This document shows positions 52,128 to 61,159 of a stretch of DNA of 64,000 nt, in pieces (position 1 is the stretch's first letter; each line of letters starts with the position of its first letter). The notes below the pieces were generated by a model that was given only the letters and a program-made list of their open reading frames with translations, searched no databases and was not told where the DNA came from. Origin of the DNA: Bradyrhizobium sp. CCGUVB4N (lineage in GTDB: Bacteria > Pseudomonadota > Alphaproteobacteria > Rhizobiales > Xanthobacteraceae); NCBI RefSeq assembly GCF_024199945.1, contig NZ_JANADP010000001.1, forward strand, positions 7,502,001 through 7,566,000, in the 5' to 3' direction. The position numbers and the translations under genes are program-made.

Positions 52128-52778
52128 TTACGTGTTCTTCAGCGCGACGCGGAATTCGGCTTCGGTCTTGGCCTTGACCTCGTCGAGCGTGACGCCGTCG
52201 GCGAGCTCGATCAGCGCCATGCCGCCGTCGCCGTGCTTGTCAATGGTAAAGACGGCGAGATCGGTGACGACCATGTCGACCACGCGCTCGCCGGTCAGCG
52301 GCAGATTGCACTTCTTCAGGAGCTTGGCGCCGTCCTTGGCGGAATGCTCCATCACCACGACGACGCGCTTGACGCCGGCGACGAGGTCCATCGCGCCGCC
52401 CATGCCCTTGACCATCTTGCCGGGGATCATCCAGTTGGCGAGATCGCCGTTCTGGGCCACCTGCATGGCGCCGAGGATCGACAGATCCATGTGGCCGCCG
52501 CGGATCATGCCGAAGGAATCCGCGCTGGAGAAATAGGAGGTCGACGGCAGCTCGCTCACGGTCTGCTTGCCGGCGTTGATCAGATCGGCGTCCTCTTCGC
52601 CCTCATAGGGGAACGGGCCCATGCCGAGCATGCCGTTCTCGCTCTGGAGGCTGACGTCGACGCCGTCGGGGATATAGTTCGAGACCAACGTCGGGATGCC
52701 GATGCCGAGATTGACGTAATAGCCGTCACGCAATTCCTTCGCGGCGCGCGCAGCCATCTGTTCACGGGTCCAGGCCAT
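52128..52778 (-). CDS. scoB: 3-oxoacid CoA-transferase subunit B
   Basis: The 216-residue beta subunit has the catalytic glutamate Glu47 in the SENGMLGMGPFP motif and the N-terminal GYYVNLGIGIPTLVSNYIPD block. With ScoA it moves CoA from succinyl-CoA to acetoacetate or a related 3-oxoacid in the cytoplasm, feeding ketone-body or polyhydroxybutyrate-derived carbon into acetyl-CoA. It lies 15 bp after scoA. The homologous pcaJ enzymes of 3-oxoadipate use are an alternative, but no pca genes are near. Confidence 0.93.
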   Translation of the reverse strand: MAWTREQMAARAAKELRDGYYVNLGIGIPTLVSNYIPDGVDVSLQSENGMLGMGPFPYEGEEDADLINAGKQTVSELPSTSYFSSADSFGMIRGGHMDLSILGAMQVAQNGDLANWMIPGKMVKGMGGAMDLVAGVKRVVVVMEHSAKDGAKLLKKCNLPLTGERVVDMVVTDLAVFTIDKHGDGGMALIELADGVTLDEVKAKTEAEFRVALKNT

Positions 52779-52793
52779 GTGACTCTCCTGATC

Positions 52794-53501
52794 TTAAGCG
52801 GCAGTGCGCGGGCGGGTGTTGCGGAATTCGATGCGCTTCTGGGCCGTGCCGACCTCGACGATGCGCTTCACGAAAATGCCGGGCGTGTGGATGTGGTCGG
52901 GATTGAGTTCGCCGGCCGGAACCAGATGCTCGACCTCGGCCACCGTGATCTTGGCGGCGGTCGCCATCATCGGGTTAAAGTTGCGCGCGGTCTTGCGGTA
53001 GATCAGGTTGCCGGCGGTATCGCCCTTCCAGGCGTGCACGATGGCGAGGTCGGCGAACAGGCCGCGCTCCATCAGATATTTCTCGCCGTCGAACTCCTTC
53101 ACTTCCTTGCCTTCGGCGATCAGCGTGCCGACGCCGGTCTTGGTGTAGAAGGCCGGGATGCCGGCGCCGCCGGCGCGGATGCGCTCGGCCAGCGTGCCCT
53201 GCGGGTTGAATTCGAGTTCCAGCTCGCCGGCGAGGAATTGCTGGGCGAACAGCTTGTTTTCGCCGACATAGGACGAGATCATCTTCTTGATCTGACGGGT
53301 TTCCAGGAGGCGCGAGAGCCCGATGCCGTCGACGCCGGCATTGTTCGAGACAACCGTCAGACCCTTGACGCCGGAGTCGCGGATCGCGTCCGACAGCGAC
53401 TCGGCGATGCCGCAGAGGCCGAAGCCGCCCGACATGATCATCATGTTGTCCTTGAGAACGCCCTCAAGAGCCGACTTGGCGTCGGGATAGACCTTGTTCA
53501 T
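52794..53501 (-). CDS. scoA: 3-oxoacid CoA-transferase subunit A
   Basis: The 235-residue alpha subunit has the CoA-transferase family 1 signature (MSGGFGLCGIAESLSDAIRD) and the blocks FNPQGTLAERIRAGGAGIPA and FADLAIVHAWKGDTAGNLIY. It forms the enzyme with ScoB, encoded 15 bp downstream. ATG at 53501 gives the family N-terminus MNKVYPDAKSALEGV. It is divergent from the AsmA gene, with 262 bp of intergenic DNA holding both promoters and no other gene. Confidence 0.94.
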   Translation of the reverse strand: MNKVYPDAKSALEGVLKDNMMIMSGGFGLCGIAESLSDAIRDSGVKGLTVVSNNAGVDGIGLSRLLETRQIKKMISSYVGENKLFAQQFLAGELELEFNPQGTLAERIRAGGAGIPAFYTKTGVGTLIAEGKEVKEFDGEKYLMERGLFADLAIVHAWKGDTAGNLIYRKTARNFNPMMATAAKITVAEVEHLVPAGELNPDHIHTPGIFVKRIVEVGTAQKRIEFRNTRPRTAA

Positions 53502-53763
53502 GCAAAAACCCTCGACTGAAGCTGCGGCCGGCAGGCGTCGCGCCCTTATTGGCGGCGATTATTAGGCGAAATCGTCCGAAGCCGTCAATGATACGGGGTT
53601 CTCCGTTCCGAGAGCCGGTGGTAGAAGCTGCCCACGCCGTGGGCAGACCCGTCCGCGGCCTTGAAAGCGACAAGAAAACCCATCAAGTTGCGGGGGTTGG
53701 GCGTGGGGGCGCGCAGGTTTCCCGCCCCGCCCTTTTGGCTCCAGCGACCAACCCGATCAGGAC

Positions 53764-55665
53764 ATGCCATTGACCATGGCCCAAGGAATGAAGCGCCTCG
53801 GGACGCCGATCGCGGCGCTGCTCGGCGTCGCGCTGATCGCCCTGATCGCGACCTCCTGGCTCATCAACCGCGAAGCGTTGCGCAAGGCGGTGGAAGCGCA
53901 GATTCGCGACGTCACCGGGCTCGAGCTCAGCGTAGCCGGCAACATCGACATTTCCGTGCTGCCGGCGAGCTACATCTCCTTCCATGACGTCGGCCTCAAG
54001 GGCGGCGGCACCGCCGACCCTGCGCTCCATGTCGACGTGCTCACCGCCAATCTCAGGCTCCTGCCGCTATTGCTGCAACGGTTCGAGATCGCCGACCTGA
54101 CGCTGCTGCGGCCGCACATCCATGTCAGCCTGAAGCCGGACGGCGAGAGCAACTGGACCCCCTTCATCCAGACCATCGCACGGACGATGAAGCCCGGCGC
54201 CGACAGCCAGGTCTCGTTCTCAGAGATCAGGATCCAGGACGGCGTGCTCAACTACGAGGACGTCGCCACGCAAGCCACCGAGAAGTTCGAGGACATCGAT
54301 CTGTCGCTGGCCTGGCCGTCGATCTCCCGCTCCTTTGCCGCGACCGGGCAGTTCGACTGGCGCGGCGAGCGCGTCGACGGCTCGATCAGCTTTGCCGATT
54401 TCGTCGCGGCACTTTCGGGCGACCGCTCGGGCCTGAAGGCGCGGATCGCAAGCGCGCCGCTCAAGCTCGCCTTCGACGGCAGCGTCGCCAATCGCACCAG
54501 CCCGATGATGGAGGGCACGCTCACCATCGACAGCCCGTCCTTGCGCAACGCGCTGCGCTGGGCCGGCCAGCCGCAGCCCGGCAGCGGCGGCTTCGGCCGC
54601 TTCGCGCTGAAGGCGCGCGCCAATGTCGTCGGCGCCTCGATCGCGCTGACCAACGTCAATGTCGAGCTCGACGGCAATGCCGCCGAGGGCGTGATGACCT
54701 ACGCCAATAACGGCCGGCAGACGCTGCAGGCGACGCTCGCCGCCGACGCGCTCGACTTCACGCCTTATATCTCCACCTTCCGCCTGCTCGCGAGCGGCGC
54801 GCGCGACTGGAACAGGCAGCTGTTCGATCTCAACGGGCTTTCCAGCACCGACCTCGACATGCGCCTGTCGGCAGCCAGGCTGACCGTCGGCCCGACCAAA
54901 CTCGGCCGCACCGCGATCGGCGCGAATTTGCGCAACGGCACGCTGGCACTCTCGGTCGGCGAGGCGCAGGTTTATGGCGGCATCGCCAAGGGCTCGTTCG
55001 GCATCTCGCGCTCCGACAGCGTCGCCGACATCAAGGCACAATTCCAGTTCACCGACGTCGATCTTCAGGCCTGCGCCTCCGAACTGTTCGGCCTGAACAA
55101 GCTGTCCGGCCGCGGCAATATCAACGTGTCGCTCCTCGCTTCCGGCTCCAGCCCGTTCGGCCTGGTGCAGTCGCTCGACGGCACCGCCACCGTGACCGGG
55201 CATGACGGCGCGATCGCGGGCTTCAACGCCGAGCAGCTCTTGAAACGGCTGGAGCGCCGGCCGCTGTCCGGCGGCGGCAATTTCCGCAACGGCTCGACGC
55301 CCTTCGACAATCTCACGATCGCCGTGAAATTCGCCGACGGGATCGCCACCGCCGAAGACATCCGCATCGAGGGACCTTCGGCGAAGATCACGCTGACCGG
55401 CACCGCATCGGTGCCGACGCGCGAATACGACATGAAGGGTGTGGCGAGCCTCAACACAACGTCCGGCTTTCAACTGCCCTTCATGGTGCAGGGCCCGTGG
55501 GACGATCCGCTGATCTTTCCCGATCCCGAGGCCCTGATCCGCCAATCGCCTGCGGCGTCTCCCTTCCTCGATCTCTTGAAGCAGCGCATCACCGGCGGAA
55601 AGCGACAGGCGCCGGAGGGATCGCCGACGGCCGAGAACGCCAAGGAGAGCGCGAAGTCCAACTGA
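53764..55665 (+). CDS. AsmA-family inner-membrane/periplasmic protein
   Basis: The 633-residue protein has one N-terminal membrane anchor (~13-33) and a long periplasmic beta-rich region with AsmA features: EAQIRDVTGLELSVAGNIDI near the N-terminus and a C-terminal domain with GRGNINVSLLASGSSPFGLV, DGAIAGFNAEQLLKRLERRP and YDMKGVASLNTTSGFQLPFM. AsmA-like proteins belong to the group implicated in phospholipid transport to, and assembly of, the outer membrane. It is transcribed alone. Confidence 0.9.
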   Translation: MPLTMAQGMKRLGTPIAALLGVALIALIATSWLINREALRKAVEAQIRDVTGLELSVAGNIDISVLPASYISFHDVGLKGGGTADPALHVDVLTANLRLLPLLLQRFEIADLTLLRPHIHVSLKPDGESNWTPFIQTIARTMKPGADSQVSFSEIRIQDGVLNYEDVATQATEKFEDIDLSLAWPSISRSFAATGQFDWRGERVDGSISFADFVAALSGDRSGLKARIASAPLKLAFDGSVANRTSPMMEGTLTIDSPSLRNALRWAGQPQPGSGGFGRFALKARANVVGASIALTNVNVELDGNAAEGVMTYANNGRQTLQATLAADALDFTPYISTFRLLASGARDWNRQLFDLNGLSSTDLDMRLSAARLTVGPTKLGRTAIGANLRNGTLALSVGEAQVYGGIAKGSFGISRSDSVADIKAQFQFTDVDLQACASELFGLNKLSGRGNINVSLLASGSSPFGLVQSLDGTATVTGHDGAIAGFNAEQLLKRLERRPLSGGGNFRNGSTPFDNLTIAVKFADGIATAEDIRIEGPSAKITLTGTASVPTREYDMKGVASLNTTSGFQLPFMVQGPWDDPLIFPDPEALIRQSPAASPFLDLLKQRITGGKRQAPEGSPTAENAKESAKSN

Positions 55666-55812
55666 GGACGGCGTCCGCGACATCAGCGAATTGATCGGGG
55701 CGAATTGATGCGGCGATCGCATCGATGCCCGCGTTAAGCATCTCCTTTAGCCTGATACCCCTCGACCTAGGTCTGACAACATGCCGCTAGATCGGATAGC
55801 GGCCATGGGCTA

Positions 55813-55838
55813 GTGTTTTATCCGACCGGTTAAAACAC
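55813..55838. promoter_or_regulatory. 26-bp near-perfect palindrome upstream of the ABC binding-protein gene
   Basis: The half GTGTTTTATCCGA (55813-55825) matches the reverse complement of the other half, GTGTTTTAACCGG, at 11 of 13 positions. It ends 22 bp before the GTG start of the binding-protein gene. Its size and symmetry suggest an operator for a dimeric sugar-responsive regulator; there is no T-tract to make it a terminator. Confidence 0.6.
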
Positions 55839-55860
55839 CGGCGGCTTGAGGGAGAAAAAC

Positions 55861-57246
55861 GTGAAATCCAAGGTTATTGGCGCAGTATCACTGGCGGTCG
55901 CTGCGGCCGGGCTGTTTGCAGCCGCTGCACCCGCATTTGCGCAGCAAAAGACGATTACGGTCTGGTGGGGCAAGGGCTTCTATCGCTCCGAAGACGACGC
56001 GCTGCTCGAGACGATCAAGAAGTTCGAAGCCAAGACCGGCATCAAGGTCGAATTGTCGCAGTACGCGATCCAGGACATGATTCCGAAGACGGTCGCCGCA
56101 CTCGACGCCGGCACCGTGCCCGATGTCGCCTATTCCGATTCCTATGACGTGCAGGCGCAGGGCAAGTGGGCCTATGAGGGCAAGCTCGAAGACCTGACCG
56201 ACGTCATGGAGCCGATCAAGGACCGGTTCGTGCAGAACACGCTGGACGCCTCGATCCTCTATAACGACGTCACCAAGAAGAAGGCCTATTACGGCTTCCC
56301 GCTGAAGCAGCAGAGCATGCATGTCGAGATCTGGAGCGACATGCTCGAGAAGGCCGGCTTCAAGGTCGCCGACATTCCGACCGACTGGGCAGGCTACTGG
56401 ACGTTCTGGTGCGACAAGGTGCAGCCGGCGATCCGCAAGGCCACCGGTCAGCGCATCTACGGTGTCGGCCAGCCGATGGGTGTGGAATCCACCGACGCCT
56501 TCCAGTCCTTCTACACCTTCATGGACGCCTATCACGTCAAGCTGGTCGACGACGACGGCAAGCTGCTGGTCGACGATCCCAAGGTGCGCGAGAACCTGAT
56601 CAGCGCGCTGAAGGACTACACCGACACCTACATCAAGGGCTGCACCCCGCCCTCCTCCACGACCTGGAAGGATCCGGACAACAACGTCGCCTTCCACAAC
56701 AAGACCATCGTGATGACCCACAACTTCACGATCTCGATCGCGGCGAAGTGGTTCGAGGATTCGCAGAACCAGGCGCTCACGCAAGAGCAGCGCGACGCCG
56801 GCAAGAAGGCCTATGAGCAGGACATCGTCACGGCGTCCTTCCCGAAGGCGCCGGATGGTTCGACCATCCGCTACCGCTCCGACGTCAAGACCGGACTGAT
56901 CTTCACCGCGGCCAAGAACAAGCCCGAGGCCAAGCAGTTCATCAGCTTCCTGCTCCAGGAAGACAATGTCCGCCCCTATATCGAGGGTGCGCTCGGCCGC
57001 TGGTTCCCGGTGACGAAGGAAAGCCAGGCCAGCCCGTTCTGGCAGGCCGACAAGCATCGCAAGGCGGTCTATAATCAGTTCACCGGCGGCACCGCGCCGT
57101 TCGATTTCACCAAGAACTGGAAGTTCACGATTCTCAACAACGAGAACATCTGGGCCAAGGCGATGAACCGGGTTGTCAGCGAGAAGGTCCCGGTCGACAA
57201 GGCCGTCGACGAGATGATCGCCCGCATCAAGCAGGTTGCAGGCTGA
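55861..57246 (+). CDS. Carbohydrate-type ABC transporter substrate-binding protein
   Basis: The 461-residue product has a Sec signal peptide (1-27, ending AFAQ) and family 1 solute-binding features: TITVWWGKGFYRSEDDALLE, KKKAYYGFPLKQQSMHVEIW and TGLIFTAAKNKPEAKQFISF. It binds a sugar or related solute in the periplasm. I chose GTG at 55861, which follows GAGGGAGAAAAAC. A 26-bp palindrome lies just upstream, and a hairpin separates the gene from its two permease genes. Confidence 0.92.
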   Translation: MKSKVIGAVSLAVAAAGLFAAAAPAFAQQKTITVWWGKGFYRSEDDALLETIKKFEAKTGIKVELSQYAIQDMIPKTVAALDAGTVPDVAYSDSYDVQAQGKWAYEGKLEDLTDVMEPIKDRFVQNTLDASILYNDVTKKKAYYGFPLKQQSMHVEIWSDMLEKAGFKVADIPTDWAGYWTFWCDKVQPAIRKATGQRIYGVGQPMGVESTDAFQSFYTFMDAYHVKLVDDDGKLLVDDPKVRENLISALKDYTDTYIKGCTPPSSTTWKDPDNNVAFHNKTIVMTHNFTISIAAKWFEDSQNQALTQEQRDAGKKAYEQDIVTASFPKAPDGSTIRYRSDVKTGLIFTAAKNKPEAKQFISFLLQEDNVRPYIEGALGRWFPVTKESQASPFWQADKHRKAVYNQFTGGTAPFDFTKNWKFTILNNENIWAKAMNRVVSEKVPVDKAVDEMIARIKQVAG

Positions 57247-57258
57247 GTTCTCTTTCTT

Positions 57259-57284
57259 CCTCTCCCCGCTAGCGCGGGGAGAGG
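57259..57284. repeat. Stem-loop between binding-protein and permease genes
   Basis: CCTCTCCCCGC and GCGGGGAGAGG form a perfect 11-bp stem around TAGC, 12 bases after the binding-protein stop. The arm matches the terminal hairpin of family 1 repeats. It is placed exactly as the stem-loop at 28156-28195 in the other ABC locus. Confidence 0.88.
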
Positions 57285-57343
57285 CAAAACGCTAACACCG
57301 GCCGCCTCGTGCGGCCGGAAGTCCTTTCAAAGAGTCCTGAAGA

Positions 57344-58216
57344 ATGGCGATCACGCTCTCTGGCGATCAGTCGATCCCCGCCCCACCCCTGTCGCAGCGG
57401 CTGACCCCGGCGCAGGTCTGGGGCATCGTGCTGCTCGCGCCCTATCTGCTCGTTTTCCTCGCCTTCGTCGTCTATCCCGTCTGCTACGGGCTGTGGCTGG
57501 CGCGGGCCCCGTCGAACTATGTCGCGCTCTATAACGACCCGATCTTCGCGCGCGCCGCGGTCAACACGCTGATCTTCCTGGTCATCGGCATCAACATCAA
57601 GATGCTGATCGCGCTGTTCCTGTCTGGCTTCTTCGCCATGCAGCGCACCTGGATCAAATGGCTCTCGGTGATCTTCATCCTGCCCTGGGCGGTGCCTTCG
57701 ATCCCGACCATCCTGTCGGTGCGCTTCATGCTCAACCCCGAATGGGGCGTGATCAACCACCTGATCTTCTCCTTCACCGGCGATGACGGCCCGAACTGGC
57801 TGAACGACCCGACAGTGGCGCTGAGCATGGCGATCGGCGTCCACATCTGGAAGTCGCTGCCGTTCTGGACGCTGATCCTGATCACCGGACGCCTCGCGAT
57901 CTCGCACGATCTGTTCGAGGCCGCCGAGGTCGACGGCGCCAGCTGGTGGCAGAAATTCCGCTTCATCACCTGGCCGTCGATGCAGACGCTCTATATCACC
58001 TGCACGCTGCTCTCGATGATCTGGACGCTCGGTGACTTCAACAGCGTCTATCTGCTCACCGGCGGCGGCCCGGCCGATCTTACGCACGTGCTGTCGACGC
58101 TCGGTATCCGCTATCTCCGGCTCGACCAGCTCTCGCTCGCGATGGCCTCCATCGTCTGCGCGATGCCGTTCGTCCTGCCGCTCGTGTATTTCATGATGAA
58201 ACGGTTGTCGCGATGA
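57344..58216 (+). CDS. ABC transporter permease (MalF-type)
   Basis: The 290-residue inner-membrane permease has six spans and the EAA loop (FEAAEVDGASWWQKFRFITW). WIKWLSVIFILPWAVPSIPT and TLGDFNSVYLLTGGGPADLT are typical of sugar permeases. It overlaps the next permease by four bases (ATGA). ATG at 57344 begins MAITLSGDQS. No ATP-binding gene is present in the locus. Confidence 0.93.
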   Translation: MAITLSGDQSIPAPPLSQRLTPAQVWGIVLLAPYLLVFLAFVVYPVCYGLWLARAPSNYVALYNDPIFARAAVNTLIFLVIGINIKMLIALFLSGFFAMQRTWIKWLSVIFILPWAVPSIPTILSVRFMLNPEWGVINHLIFSFTGDDGPNWLNDPTVALSMAIGVHIWKSLPFWTLILITGRLAISHDLFEAAEVDGASWWQKFRFITWPSMQTLYITCTLLSMIWTLGDFNSVYLLTGGGPADLTHVLSTLGIRYLRLDQLSLAMASIVCAMPFVLPLVYFMMKRLSR

Positions 58217-59064
58217 AGCTTCCCTCTCTCCGTGACGTCGCGACGGAAGCGCGGCTGCTGCTGATCGGCATTCCCGTCTTCCTGTGGACGATGATCCCGA
58301 TCTACCACATGTTCCTGTTCGCGATCTCTCCGAAGGAGGACGCGTTCTCGGGCAAGCTGTGGCCGGACCATCCGACGCTGCACAACTTCGAGATCGTGTT
58401 CAAGCAGCAGCACTACTTCCTGCGCGACTTCTACGTGCAGTTCTGGAATTCGACGCTGATCGCAGCTGCGGTCGGCGCGCTGACGCTGTTCATCGCCACG
58501 GCCGCGGCGTTCTCGATCTCGCGGCTGAAGGTGCCGGGCGGGCGCATGGTGCTGAACCTCGCGCTGTTCACCTATTTCATCCCAGCGGCGTTCCTCGCGG
58601 TGCCGATGTACCGCACCATGGGCAATTACGGCCTGCTCAACAATCACTGGGCACTGATCCTGGCGATGGTGACGATCGCCAGTCCTTACGCGATCTGGGT
58701 GCTCAAGCAGGCCTCCGACAAGCTGCCGGTCGAGCTGGATGAAGCCGCGGTGATGGACGGCGCCACCACGCTGCAGATCTTCCGCCTGGTCTATCTGCCG
58801 CTGATGATGCCTTCGCTGGTCGCGATCGGCACCTATGCGGTGCTGCTGGCCTGGAACGAATATCTCTACGCGTTCCTGCTGCTCTCGAACGATCGCGAGA
58901 TCACGCTTCCCGTCGCGCTCGGCAACTTCCTCGCCGCCGACGATTCGCCCTGGGAACTGCTGATGACCACCGGCTTCATCTACGCGCTGCCGCCGGCCGC
59001 GGTCTACTACGCCTTCCGTCGCTACATGGTGGGCGGGCTGACAGCGGGCGCCGTGAAGTCCTGA
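58213..59064 (+). CDS. ABC transporter permease (MalG-type)
   Basis: The 283-residue MalG-type permease has six spans and the EAA loop (VELDEAAVMDGATTLQIFRL). The C-terminal part (LLAWNEYLYAFLLLSNDREI) is typical of the family. It is coupled to the upstream permease by an ATGA overlap and is the last gene of the locus; the next gene is a chemoreceptor on the other strand. The ATPase must be supplied from elsewhere. Confidence 0.93.
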   Translation: MKLPSLRDVATEARLLLIGIPVFLWTMIPIYHMFLFAISPKEDAFSGKLWPDHPTLHNFEIVFKQQHYFLRDFYVQFWNSTLIAAAVGALTLFIATAAAFSISRLKVPGGRMVLNLALFTYFIPAAFLAVPMYRTMGNYGLLNNHWALILAMVTIASPYAIWVLKQASDKLPVELDEAAVMDGATTLQIFRLVYLPLMMPSLVAIGTYAVLLAWNEYLYAFLLLSNDREITLPVALGNFLAADDSPWELLMTTGFIYALPPAAVYYAFRRYMVGGLTAGAVKS

Positions 59065-59073
59065 ACTTCGGCT

Positions 59074-59106
59074 GCGCGCTGCACCCGGCGAGGGATGGCA
59101 GCGCGC
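59074..59106. terminator. Hairpin between convergent permease and chemoreceptor genes
   Basis: GCGCGCTGC (59074-59082) and GCAGCGCGC (59098-59106) form a 9-bp perfect stem around a 15-base loop. It lies between two convergent stops and could end transcription from either side, although no T-tract follows on either strand. Confidence 0.55.
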
Positions 59107-59115
59107 TAGACGCCC

Positions 59116-61143
59116 TCAGGCCGCCTTGCGTACGGTCTGCAGAAACTCCGCGACGGCTTTCTTGAGCGCGCGCGCCTGATCCTGCAATGCCGAGGCCGCC
59201 GAGAGCGTGGCTTCGGCGCCGGCGTCGGTCTCTCCGGCCACGGTGCGGACCGCGCCGACCTGGTCGGTCACTGCCGCCGTGCCGTTCGCCGCCTGCTCGA
59301 CATTGCGGGCGATCTCGCTGGTCGCAGCCCCCTGCTCCTCGACCGCCGAGGCAATCGTGGTCGCGATCTCCGTCATCTCGGCGATGGTCTTTCCGATCTG
59401 GCCGATCGCGGCGACGGACTGTCCGGTCGAGCCCTGGATCTCGGCGACCAACCCGGCGATCTCCTCGGTGGCGCGCGCGGTCTGCGTTGCAAGGCTCTTC
59501 ACCTCGTTTGCGACCACGGCAAAACCCTTGCCGGCATCGCCCGCACGCGCAGACTCGATCGTGGCGTTGAGGGCCAGCAGATTGGTCTGACTCGCGATCG
59601 CCTGGATCAGCTGAACCACCGTGCCGATCCGCTCGGCGGAATCCGACAGCGCGCGCATCAGCGCCTCTGTGCGGGACGCCTCTTGCTTGGCCTGGTCCGA
59701 CACCGATACTGAGCGCGTCACCTGGCTCGAAATCTCCTTGATCGAGGCGGCAAGCTGATGCGTCGCGGCCGCAACGGTCTGCACATTCGATGACGCCTGG
59801 GCCGATGTCGAGGCGACCTGCTCGGCGAGCGAGCGGCCGCGCTCGGCGACGCGGGCGAGACTCTGGGCGCTATGCCCCATCTCCTCGGCGCGGCTCGAGA
59901 CGCCGCCAATGACGCCCTCCATGCCGCTGTCGAAGCGATCGGCAAGCTGAGCCATCATCGATGCACGTTCCGTCTCGGCTGCGGCGCGCTGCGCGGCAGC
60001 GCCCTGCTCCATCCGCCGGACGGTCTGAGCGTTCTGGCGGAACACTTCGACCGCCTCGGCCATATGGCCGATTTCGTCGCCGCGCTCGCCACCCGGGATC
60101 GCCTCATCGAGCTCGCCCTTCGCGAGACTCTGCATGCGCAGGGTCATCTGGCCGATCGGCCGCGACACGCTGCGCCCGATCAGCCAGGCCAAGAGTGCCC
60201 CCAAAGCGAGTGCAGATGCTGCGACGGTGAACACGAGATTGCGCGTATGCTCGACCGATTCCGCCGTTAACCGACTCTGCTCGGTGCGCACCGCACCGAG
60301 AGCCTTGCTGATTTCGGCGGCCTTGGCGTCGATTGCACCGCTGGATTTGACGAGGTCGGCTTGCGCCTTGCGCAGCTCGCCCATCGCCGCAGAAAGCTCC
60401 GTCAGCGTCGCCGATTGGTCGGCCAGCACCTTCTTCAAGGCCGTAATCAGACTCTTCAATCGCGGCGCCTCGACAGCGGCGATCTCCGCCTCACTGTCGG
60501 CAATCGCGGCCTGCGCGTAGCCGATCGTCAGCGAGACGTCGTCGGCATCGACCTGGGCCTGGGTGATGGTGAAGCGCAGCATCGCGACGCGCATCGCATC
60601 CACGGTGCCGGCAAGACGCAGCGGCTGGAGCAGGCGCTCGGGCTGGTTGGCGAGCGTCACATTGATCGCACCGACATCGAGGCCCGCCGAGGCACCGAGC
60701 GATTCGCCCTTGGTGCTGGCAATGCGCAGACGGTCGACGGCACCGGCGACCGCCGTGAAGGATTTCCGATAGGTCCCAAGCGCATCCACCAGCGCGCTTC
60801 GACCAGAGGCGATCGCCGGCAGACGCGCAAATTGCTGATCGACCTGATCAAACGTCGCGCCGAAATTGTCGATCGCCTTCATGGCGCTGTCGCGGTCGCC
60901 GAGATTGCGCGTGCGGATGAATTTCTCGACGGTGACGTTGGCCGAGAGCAGCGCAGCGTGCACCCTCGCCATGCCGGCATCGCCATCGGCGCTGGTGACG
61001 AGCTCGCCGACGGTGCCGCCGATCTCGGCGAGCCGCAGCACGGCGAGCAGTGCCAATACGCAGAGGAAGCCCAGGACCAGCGCGAAGCCGCCGAAGATGC
61101 GTGGGCGGATGCCGATGCGCGACAGAAGCAATGTCAGGTTCAT
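59116..61143 (-). CDS. Methyl-accepting chemotaxis protein with helical sensor domain
   Basis: The 675-residue chemoreceptor has a membrane segment (~15-37), a long all-helical periplasmic domain (~40-300), a second membrane segment (LVFTVAASALALGALLAWLI, ~303-325), a HAMP domain (RPIGQMTLRMQSLAKGELDE) and a cytoplasmic signalling domain with the conserved tip (VVANEVKSLATQTARATEEI). The gene starts 16 bp after an orphan TRAP-type binding-protein gene on the same strand, so the two are probably one operon, and the binding protein may present the ligand. Confidence 0.92.
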   Translation of the reverse strand: MNLTLLLSRIGIRPRIFGGFALVLGFLCVLALLAVLRLAEIGGTVGELVTSADGDAGMARVHAALLSANVTVEKFIRTRNLGDRDSAMKAIDNFGATFDQVDQQFARLPAIASGRSALVDALGTYRKSFTAVAGAVDRLRIASTKGESLGASAGLDVGAINVTLANQPERLLQPLRLAGTVDAMRVAMLRFTITQAQVDADDVSLTIGYAQAAIADSEAEIAAVEAPRLKSLITALKKVLADQSATLTELSAAMGELRKAQADLVKSSGAIDAKAAEISKALGAVRTEQSRLTAESVEHTRNLVFTVAASALALGALLAWLIGRSVSRPIGQMTLRMQSLAKGELDEAIPGGERGDEIGHMAEAVEVFRQNAQTVRRMEQGAAAQRAAAETERASMMAQLADRFDSGMEGVIGGVSSRAEEMGHSAQSLARVAERGRSLAEQVASTSAQASSNVQTVAAATHQLAASIKEISSQVTRSVSVSDQAKQEASRTEALMRALSDSAERIGTVVQLIQAIASQTNLLALNATIESARAGDAGKGFAVVANEVKSLATQTARATEEIAGLVAEIQGSTGQSVAAIGQIGKTIAEMTEIATTIASAVEEQGAATSEIARNVEQAANGTAAVTDQVGAVRTVAGETDAGAEATLSAASALQDQARALKKAVAEFLQTVRKAA

Positions 61144-61159
61144 GATTTTTTCCGGAGAA

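Noticed and set aside
14243..57284. Repeat elements considered as insertion sequences
   Set aside because: No transposase frame lies within or beside any copy, and all are under 200 bp; they are better treated as palindromic intergenic repeats.
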